NCBI GenBank assembly: GCA_944322285.1
Contig: CALUOR010000004.1
Span: 61,689-125,688 of the forward strand
Direction: 5' to 3'
DNA length: 64,000 nt
From: an uncultured Bacteroides sp.
GTDB taxonomy: Bacteria > Bacteroidota > Bacteroidia > Bacteroidales > Bacteroidaceae
The translations under genes were made by a program, and so were the position numbers. Numbering within the stretch: position 1 is the first letter of the stretch; the number at the start of each line of letters is the position of its first letter. Below, piece after piece: positions 34,576 through 43,196 of this stretch. The notes beneath the pieces are model-generated. The model did no database searches. It saw only the letters and a list, made by a program, of their open reading frames with translations, and was not told the origin of the DNA.

Positions 34576-37500
34576 TTAAAATCCGAGACGCAAACCGATT
34601 ACATAGTTGCGGGTCAACATGGTGTTGTTGGTCTGACCGCCCAATGTATCACCGTTGCTGTTCAACTCTGTCCATCCCGTCAAGTCATCCGGGTTGATAC
34701 CGGCTTTCACCAGTTCACCGCCCCAAATGAACGGATTCAGGCATTGTACATAGATTTGGCAACGCGTAGCGCCGATCTTGCTTAACCATTTTTCCGGCAG
34801 TGAGTAAGCCAGCGAGATGTTACGCAGAGCTACCATATTGCTGCTTGTGTAGTTCATATAGCGGCTGTAATCCGTTGTACCGGTATAAGTACCGCCATTT
34901 ACCTGGATAGGATATTTACCGCCCGGATTCGTCGGACTCCAAAGATCTGTTTCCACACGGCGACCGAGGGTTTGTAGTAAGCCGTAGTATTTACCACCAA
35001 AGCGACCGTAGAAGAAGGCGCTCAATTCCCAGTTCTTATACGTGAAGGTTGTAGTGAAACCGGCATTTACTTTCGGTGACCATTGGCCGATGTGTTTTTT
35101 ATCGTCATCGTTGATGGTACCGAAACCATTGTCCTCATATGTTACAGTTTCCGTATGTTCTACGCCTTGCGTGTCTGTCCAAGTAATCTGTGTAGTCTTG
35201 GCACCAGCTGTACCCGGAGCCACTTCTACCAGCGGTTGGTCTTCAATCATCGCCATACCGGGCTTCATCGAGATACCGTTCGCATCGTACAAAGCCAACA
35301 TGCGCAAGTCGTCATCTGTGTTCTGCCACAAACGGTCATACTTGTATTGCCAAATGTCATCGATAGGACGGCCGATGAACCAACCGTTAGCCGTATCGTC
35401 TACTTTACCGTTAGCCAATTCTACAATCCAACCCTTGTTGGTGGATACGGAGAAATCCGTTTTCCATTCAAAGTCCTTCGTACGTACATTAACTGTAGAA
35501 AGCGTCATTTCGAAACCACGGTTGGCGGTCTTACCTACGTTCGTACGGATGGAAGTGTAACCCAAGATTCCCGGGATGGCTTTCGACAGAATCAAGTCGT
35601 TGGTACGAGCTTCGTAGTATTCCAAGCTACCGCTGATACGGCTGTTCAGGAAGCTGTAGTCGATACCAATGTTGAACGAACCGGTCTTTTCCCATCCCAA
35701 ACTGTAGTTCGGTAATACATTGGCCTTGGCACCGTTTGAAATCGTTGTGGAGTTCCCTTCACCGAAGAATTTACCGGCACCGTTGGCGGTCATGGCACCC
35801 GAGGTCTGGTAAGGACTTACAGAAGCGTTACCCGTCACACCATAACCTAAACGAAGTTTGATTTGGTCAATCCATCTTACATCGCGCAAGAAGGCTTCTT
35901 CGTTTACCTTCCATGCCAAAGCGGCAGAGGGGAAGAAATCCCACTTGTTGCCTACAGCCAGTACGGAAGCACCGTCCCAACGTCCGGTTACCGTCAACAG
36001 GTAACGGTCCATCAAGTTGTAATTGATACGACCCATGTATGAAGCGCGGGTGGTCTTTGAATAGTCGGCGCCGATACCGTTCTGTGTTGTATCGGAGTTG
36101 CCCAGACCATACCACAAGGCTGTGGGGAACGTACAATTGTAAGCACGGTAAGAAATACCTTCCGAACGAGACATTTCTGCGGATTGCATCAATGTTACAC
36201 CGATCGTATGAATATCCTTAAACGTCTTATTGTAGAAAATCATGTTTTCCAAAGTCCAAGACAAATGAGTATCTTGGTCGTTGTAAGCTACATTCGGAGC
36301 CGTGGAAGTAAATTCCAGCGGGTTAGAGAAGTTCTCACCGTAGTATGAACCGAAGCGGCTGTTGCGGTTTTGTACACCGAGGTTGGTACGCCACTTCAAA
36401 CCGTCCAGCGGATTCCACATCTTGCCGAAGTCTAAATCCAAGTGTGAGCTCAGCATCACGCTGGTAGCGCGGGTTTCATGCCAAGCCTTATCAATATCCC
36501 ATACAGGGTTGTGCTCCAAACCACCGCCTACGGCACCGCGAATGGGGTCGCCATTCTCGTCAAATGCCGGATACATCGGCAGCATGTTCAATGCATAACC
36601 ATAAGAGTCCTTGGATACGGAGTTTGCTGTATTCTGAATGATACCATAGTTCTGGATAGAGTGGCTGGCCTGGATACCCATACCTACCGTTACCCAAGGC
36701 AGCGGAGTGATTTCACCGTTTACGTTAGCTGAGTAACGCTTGTAGTCCTGGTCCTTCACGGCAGCTTCCTGACCCAGATAAGCCATAGATACATAAATGT
36801 TAGAAGTTTCTGTACCTGCGGAAATAGAAAGCTGGTGGTTTTGCGTGATACCCGTGCGGGTTACCAAGTCTGTCCAGTCTGTTGTTTGATAAGCGTTCGG
36901 ATTGTAAACCGGAACCTGAGCGGCATAACCTCTGGCAATTTCTTCCTGCGTAGCGGCACGCATTACATAGTTGCCGTTAGCATCGTATTGCCAAGCACGT
37001 CTAAAGTTTGCTGTTGCTTCCGGAGTCGTAGATAAGGAAAAGATGTTGGAAATCACATCCGGATCCGGAGCCGTACCATACTTGCCGGGATAGTTGTTGG
37101 CGTTGATTAACTTCTGCATTTCCCAGTCTACATACTGGCCTGCATCCATCCAGTCGGTCATGGAGTTCATGCGAGAGAAAGTCACCGTACCATTATAAGA
37201 AATGTTGGCTTTACCCTTCGTACCTTTCTTGGTCGTTACCAATACAACACCGTTGGCACCACGAGAACCATAGATGGCTGTTGCGGAAGCATCTTTCAAG
37301 ATTTCCATAGATTCGATGTCGTTCGGGTTGATGTCACCGATAGAACCGGCTGTCAAAGGAATACCGTCTACTACGTACAACGGGTCATTGGAGTTGTCGA
37401 TAGAACGTGTACCACGAATACGTACCGTACCCAGCTCACCCGGACGGCTGTTTGTGGTAATATCCACACCGGCAGCTTTACCCTGCATGGCTTGCAGTAC

Positions 37501-37956
37501 GTTCTGCACCGGACGCTCCTCGATGGTTTCTGAAGTTACACGGGTCAAGGCACCTGTTACGTCACTTTTACGCATCGTACCATAACCTACAACCACTACT
37601 TCGTCCAGCATCTCGGTGTCCTCTTCCAAAGTCACGTTGAAAGTTGTCTTTCCTGCAACGGGGATGCTTACTGTTTTGTAACCCACGAAGCTGATTTCCA
37701 GTGTAGCGTCTTCTGGAACATCCGACAACATAAACTTACCGTCAATATCGGTAATCGTACCATTGGTGGTACCCTTTACCAATACGCTGGCGCCAATTAC
37801 ACTCAGGCCCGTATTATCGAGCACTGTTCCCGAAACACTCTTCCCTTGCGCCCACGCGCTTCCTATAGAAAGCGCAAACAACAAGGCGAAGAAGAACACG
37901 CGTTGCAACCCTGAGCCGCAACGCTCCAGAATAGAAATTTCCCTTCTGTCTTTCAT
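34576..37956 (-). CDS. SusC-like TonB-dependent transporter of the RG-I locus (left)
   Basis: A 1126-residue outer-membrane importer. It has a signal peptide (cleavage near SAWAQ, about 37), a carboxypeptidase-regulatory-like domain (SVSGTVLDNTGLSVIGASVLVKGTTNG, about 40-115), a TonB box region EVVVVGYG, a plug with RIRGTRSIDNSNDPLYVVDGIP (about 175-200) and a 22-strand barrel ending in GLRLGF. Its first six codons (MKDRRE), leader and ribosome-binding site lie in a 55-bp sequence that is repeated in inverted orientation at the start of the susC gene at 39993, although the rest of the two proteins differ. An HTCS-box promoter at 38039-38098 points at this gene. It heads the susC-susD transcript that ends at 32115. 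Confidence 0.95.
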   Translation of the reverse strand: MKDRREISILERCGSGLQRVFFFALLFALSIGSAWAQGKSVSGTVLDNTGLSVIGASVLVKGTTNGTITDIDGKFMLSDVPEDATLEISFVGYKTVSIPVAGKTTFNVTLEEDTEMLDEVVVVGYGTMRKSDVTGALTRVTSETIEERPVQNVLQAMQGKAAGVDITTNSRPGELGTVRIRGTRSIDNSNDPLYVVDGIPLTAGSIGDINPNDIESMEILKDASATAIYGSRGANGVVLVTTKKGTKGKANISYNGTVTFSRMNSMTDWMDAGQYVDWEMQKLINANNYPGKYGTAPDPDVISNIFSLSTTPEATANFRRAWQYDANGNYVMRAATQEEIARGYAAQVPVYNPNAYQTTDWTDLVTRTGITQNHQLSISAGTETSNIYVSMAYLGQEAAVKDQDYKRYSANVNGEITPLPWVTVGMGIQASHSIQNYGIIQNTANSVSKDSYGYALNMLPMYPAFDENGDPIRGAVGGGLEHNPVWDIDKAWHETRATSVMLSSHLDLDFGKMWNPLDGLKWRTNLGVQNRNSRFGSYYGENFSNPLEFTSTAPNVAYNDQDTHLSWTLENMIFYNKTFKDIHTIGVTLMQSAEMSRSEGISYRAYNCTFPTALWYGLGNSDTTQNGIGADYSKTTRASYMGRINYNLMDRYLLTVTGRWDGASVLAVGNKWDFFPSAALAWKVNEEAFLRDVRWIDQIKLRLGYGVTGNASVSPYQTSGAMTANGAGKFFGEGNSTTISNGAKANVLPNYSLGWEKTGSFNIGIDYSFLNSRISGSLEYYEARTNDLILSKAIPGILGYTSIRTNVGKTANRGFEMTLSTVNVRTKDFEWKTDFSVSTNKGWIVELANGKVDDTANGWFIGRPIDDIWQYKYDRLWQNTDDDLRMLALYDANGISMKPGMAMIEDQPLVEVAPGTAGAKTTQITWTDTQGVEHTETVTYEDNGFGTINDDDKKHIGQWSPKVNAGFTTTFTYKNWELSAFFYGRFGGKYYGLLQTLGRRVETDLWSPTNPGGKYPIQVNGGTYTGTTDYSRYMNYTSSNMVALRNISLAYSLPEKWLSKIGATRCQIYVQCLNPFIWGGELVKAGINPDDLTGWTELNSNGDTLGGQTNNTMLTRNYVIGLRLGF

Positions 37957-37992
37957 ACTCCTTAAATCGTTAAGTTAAACAAAAGTTAGTTT
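37938..37992. repeat. 55-bp inverted repeat, left copy (probable recombination site)
   Basis: Exact reverse complement of 39957-40011 over 55 bp, including leader, AAGGAG ribosome-binding site, ATG and the first codons of susC. Identity stops sharply at both ends. The leader part contains gtttaacttaac, a short palindrome-like element of the kind bound by tyrosine recombinases. Confidence 0.95.
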
Positions 37993-38038
37993 GCAAAGTT
38001 TACGATAAAATTAATCATGTTTCACTCATTGTTTGAGG

Positions 38039-38098
38039 CAAAGTTAAGCGTTTTTTGTGATATATCCCAATGGAATATTGTACAAAAACATAGAATAT
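38039..38098 (-). promoter_or_regulatory. Promoter and putative HTCS operator of the left susCD operon
   Basis: The -7 element TAACTTTG (38046-38039) matches TAnnTTTG fully. A weak -33, ATTG (38071-38068), lies 21 nt upstream. The 28-bp box (38071-38098) is shared with the PL22 promoter. Read in the direction of transcription it holds two ATATTC half-sites 20 bp apart, as expected for an AraC-type dimer. The rest of the 356-bp gap 37957-38312 is AT-rich with no other clear feature. Confidence 0.7.
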
Positions 38099-38312
38099 TT
38101 GTCATTTTATCTACTTTTTATGGACAATTTTGCTAGAAATTGCACATATCTTTCAGGGGAGAGGAGGCATCTTGTCTGATTTCATGCAATAATACAAAAT
38201 ATGCATTTGTTAACGTAATAGCTCGTTTTAGTTGTTAAAATAAGCACTTCGGGTTTCTTTTTGTGTTTGTTTTTTTATTGTTGTATCCCATTAATCTGAA
38301 AAAATAATTATT

Positions 38313-39493
38313 ATGGCAACATTTTCAATTGTAGTAGTGCCTGCTAAGAGGCTTTCGGACGGCAGGCATCGCATTCGTATTGCGGTAGCTCATCGTTCGC
38401 AAACCCGTTACATGGCTACTCCGTTTTTATTAGACTCGTTAAACCAATTCCGAAATGGGAAAGTGGTTCGTCACCCTCATGCAGACCAAATCAACTTGTC
38501 TCTGCGAAAGATTGTCGATGACTATGTTTTGCTGTTTGCTTCGATAGATTATGCGCAGGAGTTGGGCTGTACGGAGCTGATTCATTGCCTTCGTGAGGCC
38601 CAATGTCGAAAGAGTATGAGCCTCAAAGTCATAACCGATGAATATTTGCGTTTGCTGGAAGAGGATGGGCGAAGTAAATCCTACCTGTTGTATAAAACAG
38701 CACTTGCCCAAGCCTGTTATTACTTAGGCAACCATCTTCCACTTGGCAGACTCTGTCCACAAGACATACATCGTTATATGAATTATTTGTCACAGAGGAA
38801 ATTATCTTGCACGACCATTCGCATCTACCTGACTCTGTTGAAGGTGGTGATTAATTATGCCATTAAAATGAGTTACGTGAGTTATCCGTTCATCCTTTTG
38901 CCATGTGTCGGTTGCCTATGGCTCGTGTACGTGAATTGGATTTGACTATAGAAGAGCTGAAACGACTACGCGACCTTTCGCTCCGGACTCATAACTTATT
39001 GTATACCAGGGATATTTTTATGCTGAGCTACTACTTAGGCGGTATGAACCTTCGTGACTTACTGGTTTATCCTTTCGAAGAAGGTAATAACGTGTTGCGT
39101 TATACACGCCACAAAACCCGTGAGCGCAAAACAGGAGAAAGCGAAACTGTTTTCACCATCCAACCCGAAGCTTGGACAATCATTCGTAAATACATGGGAG
39201 CAGCGGGGGTACTTCGTTTCGGAAGACATGATTCTTATGATAATATATATAATATGGTGTATCGCCACTTGCCTCGGTTGGCTCAAATGGCCAAAATAAC
39301 CTCTCGCTTGTCCTATTACTCGGCTCGAAAATCATTTGCCCAGCATGGTTATGACGCTGGTGTACAGATGGTGACCATTGAGTATTGTATTGGACATAGC
39401 ATGAAGCGAAACCGCCCTATATGTAACTACATCCGTGTCATGCAGTCGCATGCCGATGTAGCTCTCCGTCGGATATTCGACCGCCTCTTATAA
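38313..39493 (+). pseudogene. Tyrosine site-specific recombinase, broken by a one-base frameshift
   Basis: Two overlapping frames together make a Bacteroides tyrosine recombinase of about 393 residues. Frame 1 (38313-38945) encodes the N-terminal arm and the SAM-like DNA-binding domain (ITDEYLRLLEEDGRSKSYLLYKTALAQACYYLG) up to about MSYVSYP. Frame 2 (open from 38867, shifted by -1) continues with VHPFAMCRLP...RVRELDLTIEELKRLRDL and the catalytic domain: Arg in GGMNLRDLL, Arg in YYSARKSF, GHS, and the tyrosine nucleophile in CNYIRV. The break is near 38885-38890. No good -1 slippery heptamer is present, so a true mutation or a sequence error is likelier than programmed frameshifting. It lies inside the inverted repeats and would be their natural recombinase. 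Confidence 0.8.
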
Positions 39494-39632
39494 TATCCTT
39501 TTTCATTTGATTGTTGAGCATTAAACATATTGAACAATTGCTTTTAAGAATTATTCAATATTTAGCGGTCCAGATGTTAATAGACGTATAAAAATGAAGG
39601 GCAAAATGGCTTTTGATTATCGCTGGAAACAT

Positions 39633-39938
39633 TATATGCCTGAATATCAGTCGTTTAATCGCTTTAGAAATACTGCGCTATTTCCGTTCAATTAGTTAAC
39701 TTTTTCTCTCAAATCAGCGCAGTGTTTGGGGTATAAACACTGCGCTGATTGGGAGCAAATAGTGCGCTGATTCAGAGGCAAAAATTCGCCCGTGTTTTTG
39801 GAAAAGAAAAGAGCTTACAAAAAAGAGGCATTTGTCTTACATACATTAAAGTGACATTGCGTTAAGAGAAACTCCATGAGTATCTTACTCATCCTTATAT
39901 TTAGTCCTCAAATGGCTAAGTATATGCCTGCGTATCAG
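39633..39938. repeat. 18-bp direct repeat pair upstream of the right susC
   Basis: TATATGCCTGaaTATCAG at 39633-39650 and TATATGCCTGcgTATCAG at 39921-39938, 16 of 18 bases identical. The second copy ends 18 bp before the inverted repeat, a position suited to an activator site. Possibly the binding site of another regulator. Confidence 0.6.
39668..39795. repeat. Array of 17-mers, ACTGCGCT family, copy 2
   Basis: Units: AAATACTGCGCTATTTC (39668), AAATCAGCGCAGTGTTT (39711, inverted), AAACACTGCGCTGATTG (39735), AAATAGTGCGCTGATTC (39757), then a degenerate unit. Order, orientation and spacers mirror 11954-12080, with a longer gap between units 1 and 2. Confidence 0.85.
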
Positions 39939-39956
39939 ATATGTATGGGAAAGAGT

Positions 39957-40011
39957 AAACTAACTTTTGTTTAACTTAACGATTTAAGGAGTATGAAAGA
40001 CAGAAGGGAAA
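39957..40011. repeat. 55-bp inverted repeat, right copy (probable recombination site)
   Basis: Perfect inverted match to 37938-37992. Includes the ribosome-binding site AAGGAG, the ATG at 39993 and codons MKDRRE of the right susC. Confidence 0.95.
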
Positions 40012-43000
40012 AAAGTCTGTTGAGTCATCGTGCAAGGACGCGATGGCTGTTCCTCATTCCTTTGTTGGTTGCACCATTAATTTCTCCGTTTGGCGTCCAG
40101 CGGGCATCAGCGGCGACTAATGTGGTACAACAACAAACGAAAACTGTGAAAGGTACCGTTGTGGATAGTGAAGGCTACCCTGTAATTGGTGCTAATGTTG
40201 TAGTGGTAGGAAATACCGGTTTGGGTGTCATTACGGACATTGACGGTAATTTTACGCTAAGCGGGGTTCCGGCCGGAGCCAAGTTACAAATATCCTTTAT
40301 CGGATACAACACGGTGACGGTAGATGCGGATAGTAACGAGCCCATCCATGTAACCATGACAGAAGACTCACAGATGCTGGGCGAAGTGGAAGTCGTGGCT
40401 TACGGTACACAGAAGAAAGTGTCCGTGACAGGTGCCATTGCCAGTGTGAAAGGTGATGAACTGGCCAAGACGCCGGTGGGCTCCGTATCCAACATGCTGT
40501 CCGGTCAGTTAGCCGGTTTGACGACGGTGCAATATTCCGGTGAGCCGGGTAGCGATGCCGCATCTATCTTTGTGCGTGGTCAAGGTACATTCAATGATTC
40601 AGCTCCGTTGATACAGGTGGATGGTGTGGAACGTGACTTCAACGAAATTGATCCGAACGAAATAGAAAGCATTTCTATTTTGAAAGATGCTTCGGCAACT
40701 GCTGTATTCGGTGTGCGCGGTGCCAACGGCGTCGTTTTGATTACGACTAAGCGCGGTTCACAAGGGAAGGCAAAAATCTCATTCTCAACCAGCGCCAGTA
40801 TCGTGACGCCGACTGACCCGTTGGAAATGGCAAACTCGTACCAGTATGCCACGTTCTACAACATGATGAACGACAACGACGGCCAGCCGCACACGTTCTC
40901 GGATGAGGTTGTGAAGATGTTCCAGACCGGTGCCGACCCCATCCGTTATCCAAGTATCAACTGGGTAGACTACTGTATGAAGGACTTGACACTCCAAACG
41001 CAACATAACGTAAACATCTCCGGCGGTACGGACCGTGTACGCTACTTTATTTCAGCTGGCGCTTATACGCAAGGCGGTTTGTTCGAGGAATTCGACTTGC
41101 CTTATCATTTGGATTACCGCTATAAACGTTTCAACTATCGTTCGAACTTGGATATTGACGTAACCAAGACCACGACGCTGAGCATGAACGTAGCCGGCAA
41201 CATCAACAACGCCACTAAACCCTATACGGGACAAGGTTCAGCGGGTATGTTGATTAATATGTACTACGCAACGCCTTTCTCCAGTCCGGGAATCGTAAAT
41301 GGGAAGTTGGTAAATACGACTACTGACTATCCGGAAAATGCGCTGCCTTTCACCGGTGACAACGGTATGAGTTACTACGGAAATGGTTTCATGCAGACCA
41401 ATAATAATATGCTGAACGCCGACTTGCAACTGAAACAGAATTTGGATTTTGTGACGAAAGGTTTGTCGTTCCATCTCAAAGGTTCGTACAACAGTGGTTT
41501 TACATCCTATACCCGTGCTACCGCCAGCGTGGCTACCTATACACCGGTATTATTGGACGATGGCTCTATCGGTTATAAAAAGAATGGCCAGGATTCTCAA
41601 TTAGACTATCTGGATGTAGACCCAGACAAGAGCCGTGACTGGTACATGGAAGCCGCTTTCAACTACGCACGCGATTTTGGTGATCACCACGTGACGGCTT
41701 TGGCACTATACAACCAATCGAAAGAATACTATCCCAGCACGTATTCGGACATCCCCAAAGGTTTGGTGGGTTTGGTAGGTCGTGCTACGTACGATTGGAA
41801 GAACCGTTACTTGGTTGAGTTCAACATCGGTTACAACGGTTCGGAGAACTTTGCACCGGACAAACGCTTTGGTACCTTCCCGGCTGGTTCGTTTGGCTGG
41901 GTGGCCAGTGAAGAAAGCTTCTTTGAGCCATTGAAGCCGGTAGTAAGCTTCTTGAAATTCCGCTATACGATTGGTAAGGTAGGTAACGACCGTTACGGTA
42001 ACAATGATGTTCGTTTCCTTTACTTGCCGGATCCTTACGAAGTGAACAACGGTACGCTGATTAACCGTGACGGACATGCTTTCATTTTCGGTATCAACAA
42101 CTCTACCGCTTCGTTGGCCGCATTTGAAAGTTCCAAGAACAATCAGGACGTAACGTGGGAAACTGCCGTAAAGACCAATTTCGGTATTGACGCCAACTTC
42201 TTCGATGACCGTTTGCGCACCACGTTCGACTACTTCCACGAAGACCGTGACGGCATTTTGCTGTCGGACGGTACGGCTCCGATTATTCTTGGTTTCACAA
42301 CTCCCCTTGCCAACCTCGGTAAGATGCGCAGCTGGGGATGGGAACTGACCTTGAAATGGTATGACCAGATTGGCAGCGACTTCCGCTACAACGTCGGTTT
42401 GAACTTGATGTACAACCAAAATCGCGTGGTAGAACGCAAGGAAGCTCCGCAGAACTTTGAATATATGTATCAGAAAGGACGCCGTTTAGGCAAACGAAGC
42501 CAGTATCTTTTCTTCGAATATTATGAGAAAGGTGCCACGGAACAACGTTACAAAGAAATATACGGTAAGGACATGCCGACTCAGATCGCCGGTGAGAATT
42601 TACAGAACGGTGACTGCGTGTACGTGGATTTGAGTGGGGACGGCATCATTGACGCCAACGATATGTCCCGCGATTATGGCTTTACGGACGACCCCGAATA
42701 CATGGCCGGTCTGAACCTAGGCTTCAGTTGGAAGGGACTTGACGTGTCCATGCAATGGACTGGCGCATGGAACGTGAGCCGAAGCATTTCAAGTGTGTTC
42801 CGCCAGCCCTTTACGGCACGTGATAATGTGACACAAGGTGGTCTGTTGGTTGAACATTTGAACAATACGTGGACTGTGGATAATCCGGATCCTAATGCCG
42901 AATATCCGCGCGCTACGTTTACGAACGCCGCTAACAACTATGCAGAGTCTACGCTGTGGGAGAAGGATGCAAAATACCTCCGCCTGAAGAACTTGCAGAT

Positions 43001-43187
43001 AGCCTATAACTTCGACCTTCCGTTTATGAAGAGACTGAAGCTGAACATGTTCCAGTTGTCACTGAGTGGCTACAACTTGCTGACTTTCACGCCGTACAAA
43101 TGGGGTGACCCGGAATCGCGCGCCAGCAGTTCGCCCACATATCCGTTGACGAAAACATATACATTGAGTTTGAAACTCGGTTTTTAA
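39993..43187 (+). CDS. SusC-like TonB-dependent transporter (right, first)
   Basis: A 1064-residue outer-membrane importer: signal peptide (to about RASA, 35), carboxypeptidase-regulatory-like domain (TVKGTVVDSEGYPVIGANVVVVGNTG, about 45-115), VEVVAYGTQKKVSVTGA at the TonB box/plug junction, plug with IFVRGQGTFNDSAPLIQVDGV, and a barrel ending LSLKLGF. Only its first six residues match those of the left SusC; the barrel is unrelated in detail, so a different glycan is likely. No canonical promoter faces it in the present orientation. It is followed after 9 bp by its SusD partner and then by a second SusC/SusD pair. Confidence 0.95.
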   Translation: MKDRREKSLLSHRARTRWLFLIPLLVAPLISPFGVQRASAATNVVQQQTKTVKGTVVDSEGYPVIGANVVVVGNTGLGVITDIDGNFTLSGVPAGAKLQISFIGYNTVTVDADSNEPIHVTMTEDSQMLGEVEVVAYGTQKKVSVTGAIASVKGDELAKTPVGSVSNMLSGQLAGLTTVQYSGEPGSDAASIFVRGQGTFNDSAPLIQVDGVERDFNEIDPNEIESISILKDASATAVFGVRGANGVVLITTKRGSQGKAKISFSTSASIVTPTDPLEMANSYQYATFYNMMNDNDGQPHTFSDEVVKMFQTGADPIRYPSINWVDYCMKDLTLQTQHNVNISGGTDRVRYFISAGAYTQGGLFEEFDLPYHLDYRYKRFNYRSNLDIDVTKTTTLSMNVAGNINNATKPYTGQGSAGMLINMYYATPFSSPGIVNGKLVNTTTDYPENALPFTGDNGMSYYGNGFMQTNNNMLNADLQLKQNLDFVTKGLSFHLKGSYNSGFTSYTRATASVATYTPVLLDDGSIGYKKNGQDSQLDYLDVDPDKSRDWYMEAAFNYARDFGDHHVTALALYNQSKEYYPSTYSDIPKGLVGLVGRATYDWKNRYLVEFNIGYNGSENFAPDKRFGTFPAGSFGWVASEESFFEPLKPVVSFLKFRYTIGKVGNDRYGNNDVRFLYLPDPYEVNNGTLINRDGHAFIFGINNSTASLAAFESSKNNQDVTWETAVKTNFGIDANFFDDRLRTTFDYFHEDRDGILLSDGTAPIILGFTTPLANLGKMRSWGWELTLKWYDQIGSDFRYNVGLNLMYNQNRVVERKEAPQNFEYMYQKGRRLGKRSQYLFFEYYEKGATEQRYKEIYGKDMPTQIAGENLQNGDCVYVDLSGDGIIDANDMSRDYGFTDDPEYMAGLNLGFSWKGLDVSMQWTGAWNVSRSISSVFRQPFTARDNVTQGGLLVEHLNNTWTVDNPDPNAEYPRATFTNAANNYAESTLWEKDAKYLRLKNLQIAYNFDLPFMKRLKLNMFQLSLSGYNLLTFTPYKWGDPESRASSSPTYPLTKTYTLSLKLGF

Positions 43188-43196
43188 TCCTTAACA

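Larger units (their letters stand above)
39494..39992. other. 499-bp leader region of the right susC operon
   Basis: No coding region seen. It holds an 18-bp direct repeat (39633 and 39921), a 17-mer array (39668-39795) and the right inverted repeat. No full TTTG / TAnnTTTG promoter faces right and no copy of the HTCS box is present; the best -7 candidates are TATATTTA at 39896-39903 and TAACTTTTG inside the inverted repeat. Confidence 0.6.
37938..40011. other. Predicted invertible DNA segment between two divergent susC genes
   Basis: Perfect inverted repeats bound 1964 bp (37993-39956) holding an HTCS-box promoter facing left, a tyrosine recombinase gene, a 17-mer array and a direct repeat. 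Because each repeat contains a susC start, inversion would leave both coding sequences intact but exchange their upstream regions. Site-specific inversions controlling SusC/SusD paralogues are known in Bacteroides fragilis and B. thetaiotaomicron; this particular layout is inferred from sequence. Confidence 0.8.

Noticed and set aside
38860-38910. Programmed -1 ribosomal frameshift in the recombinase
   Set aside because: The overlap lacks an X-XXY-YYZ heptamer and a clear downstream pseudoknot; a frameshift mutation or error is simpler.
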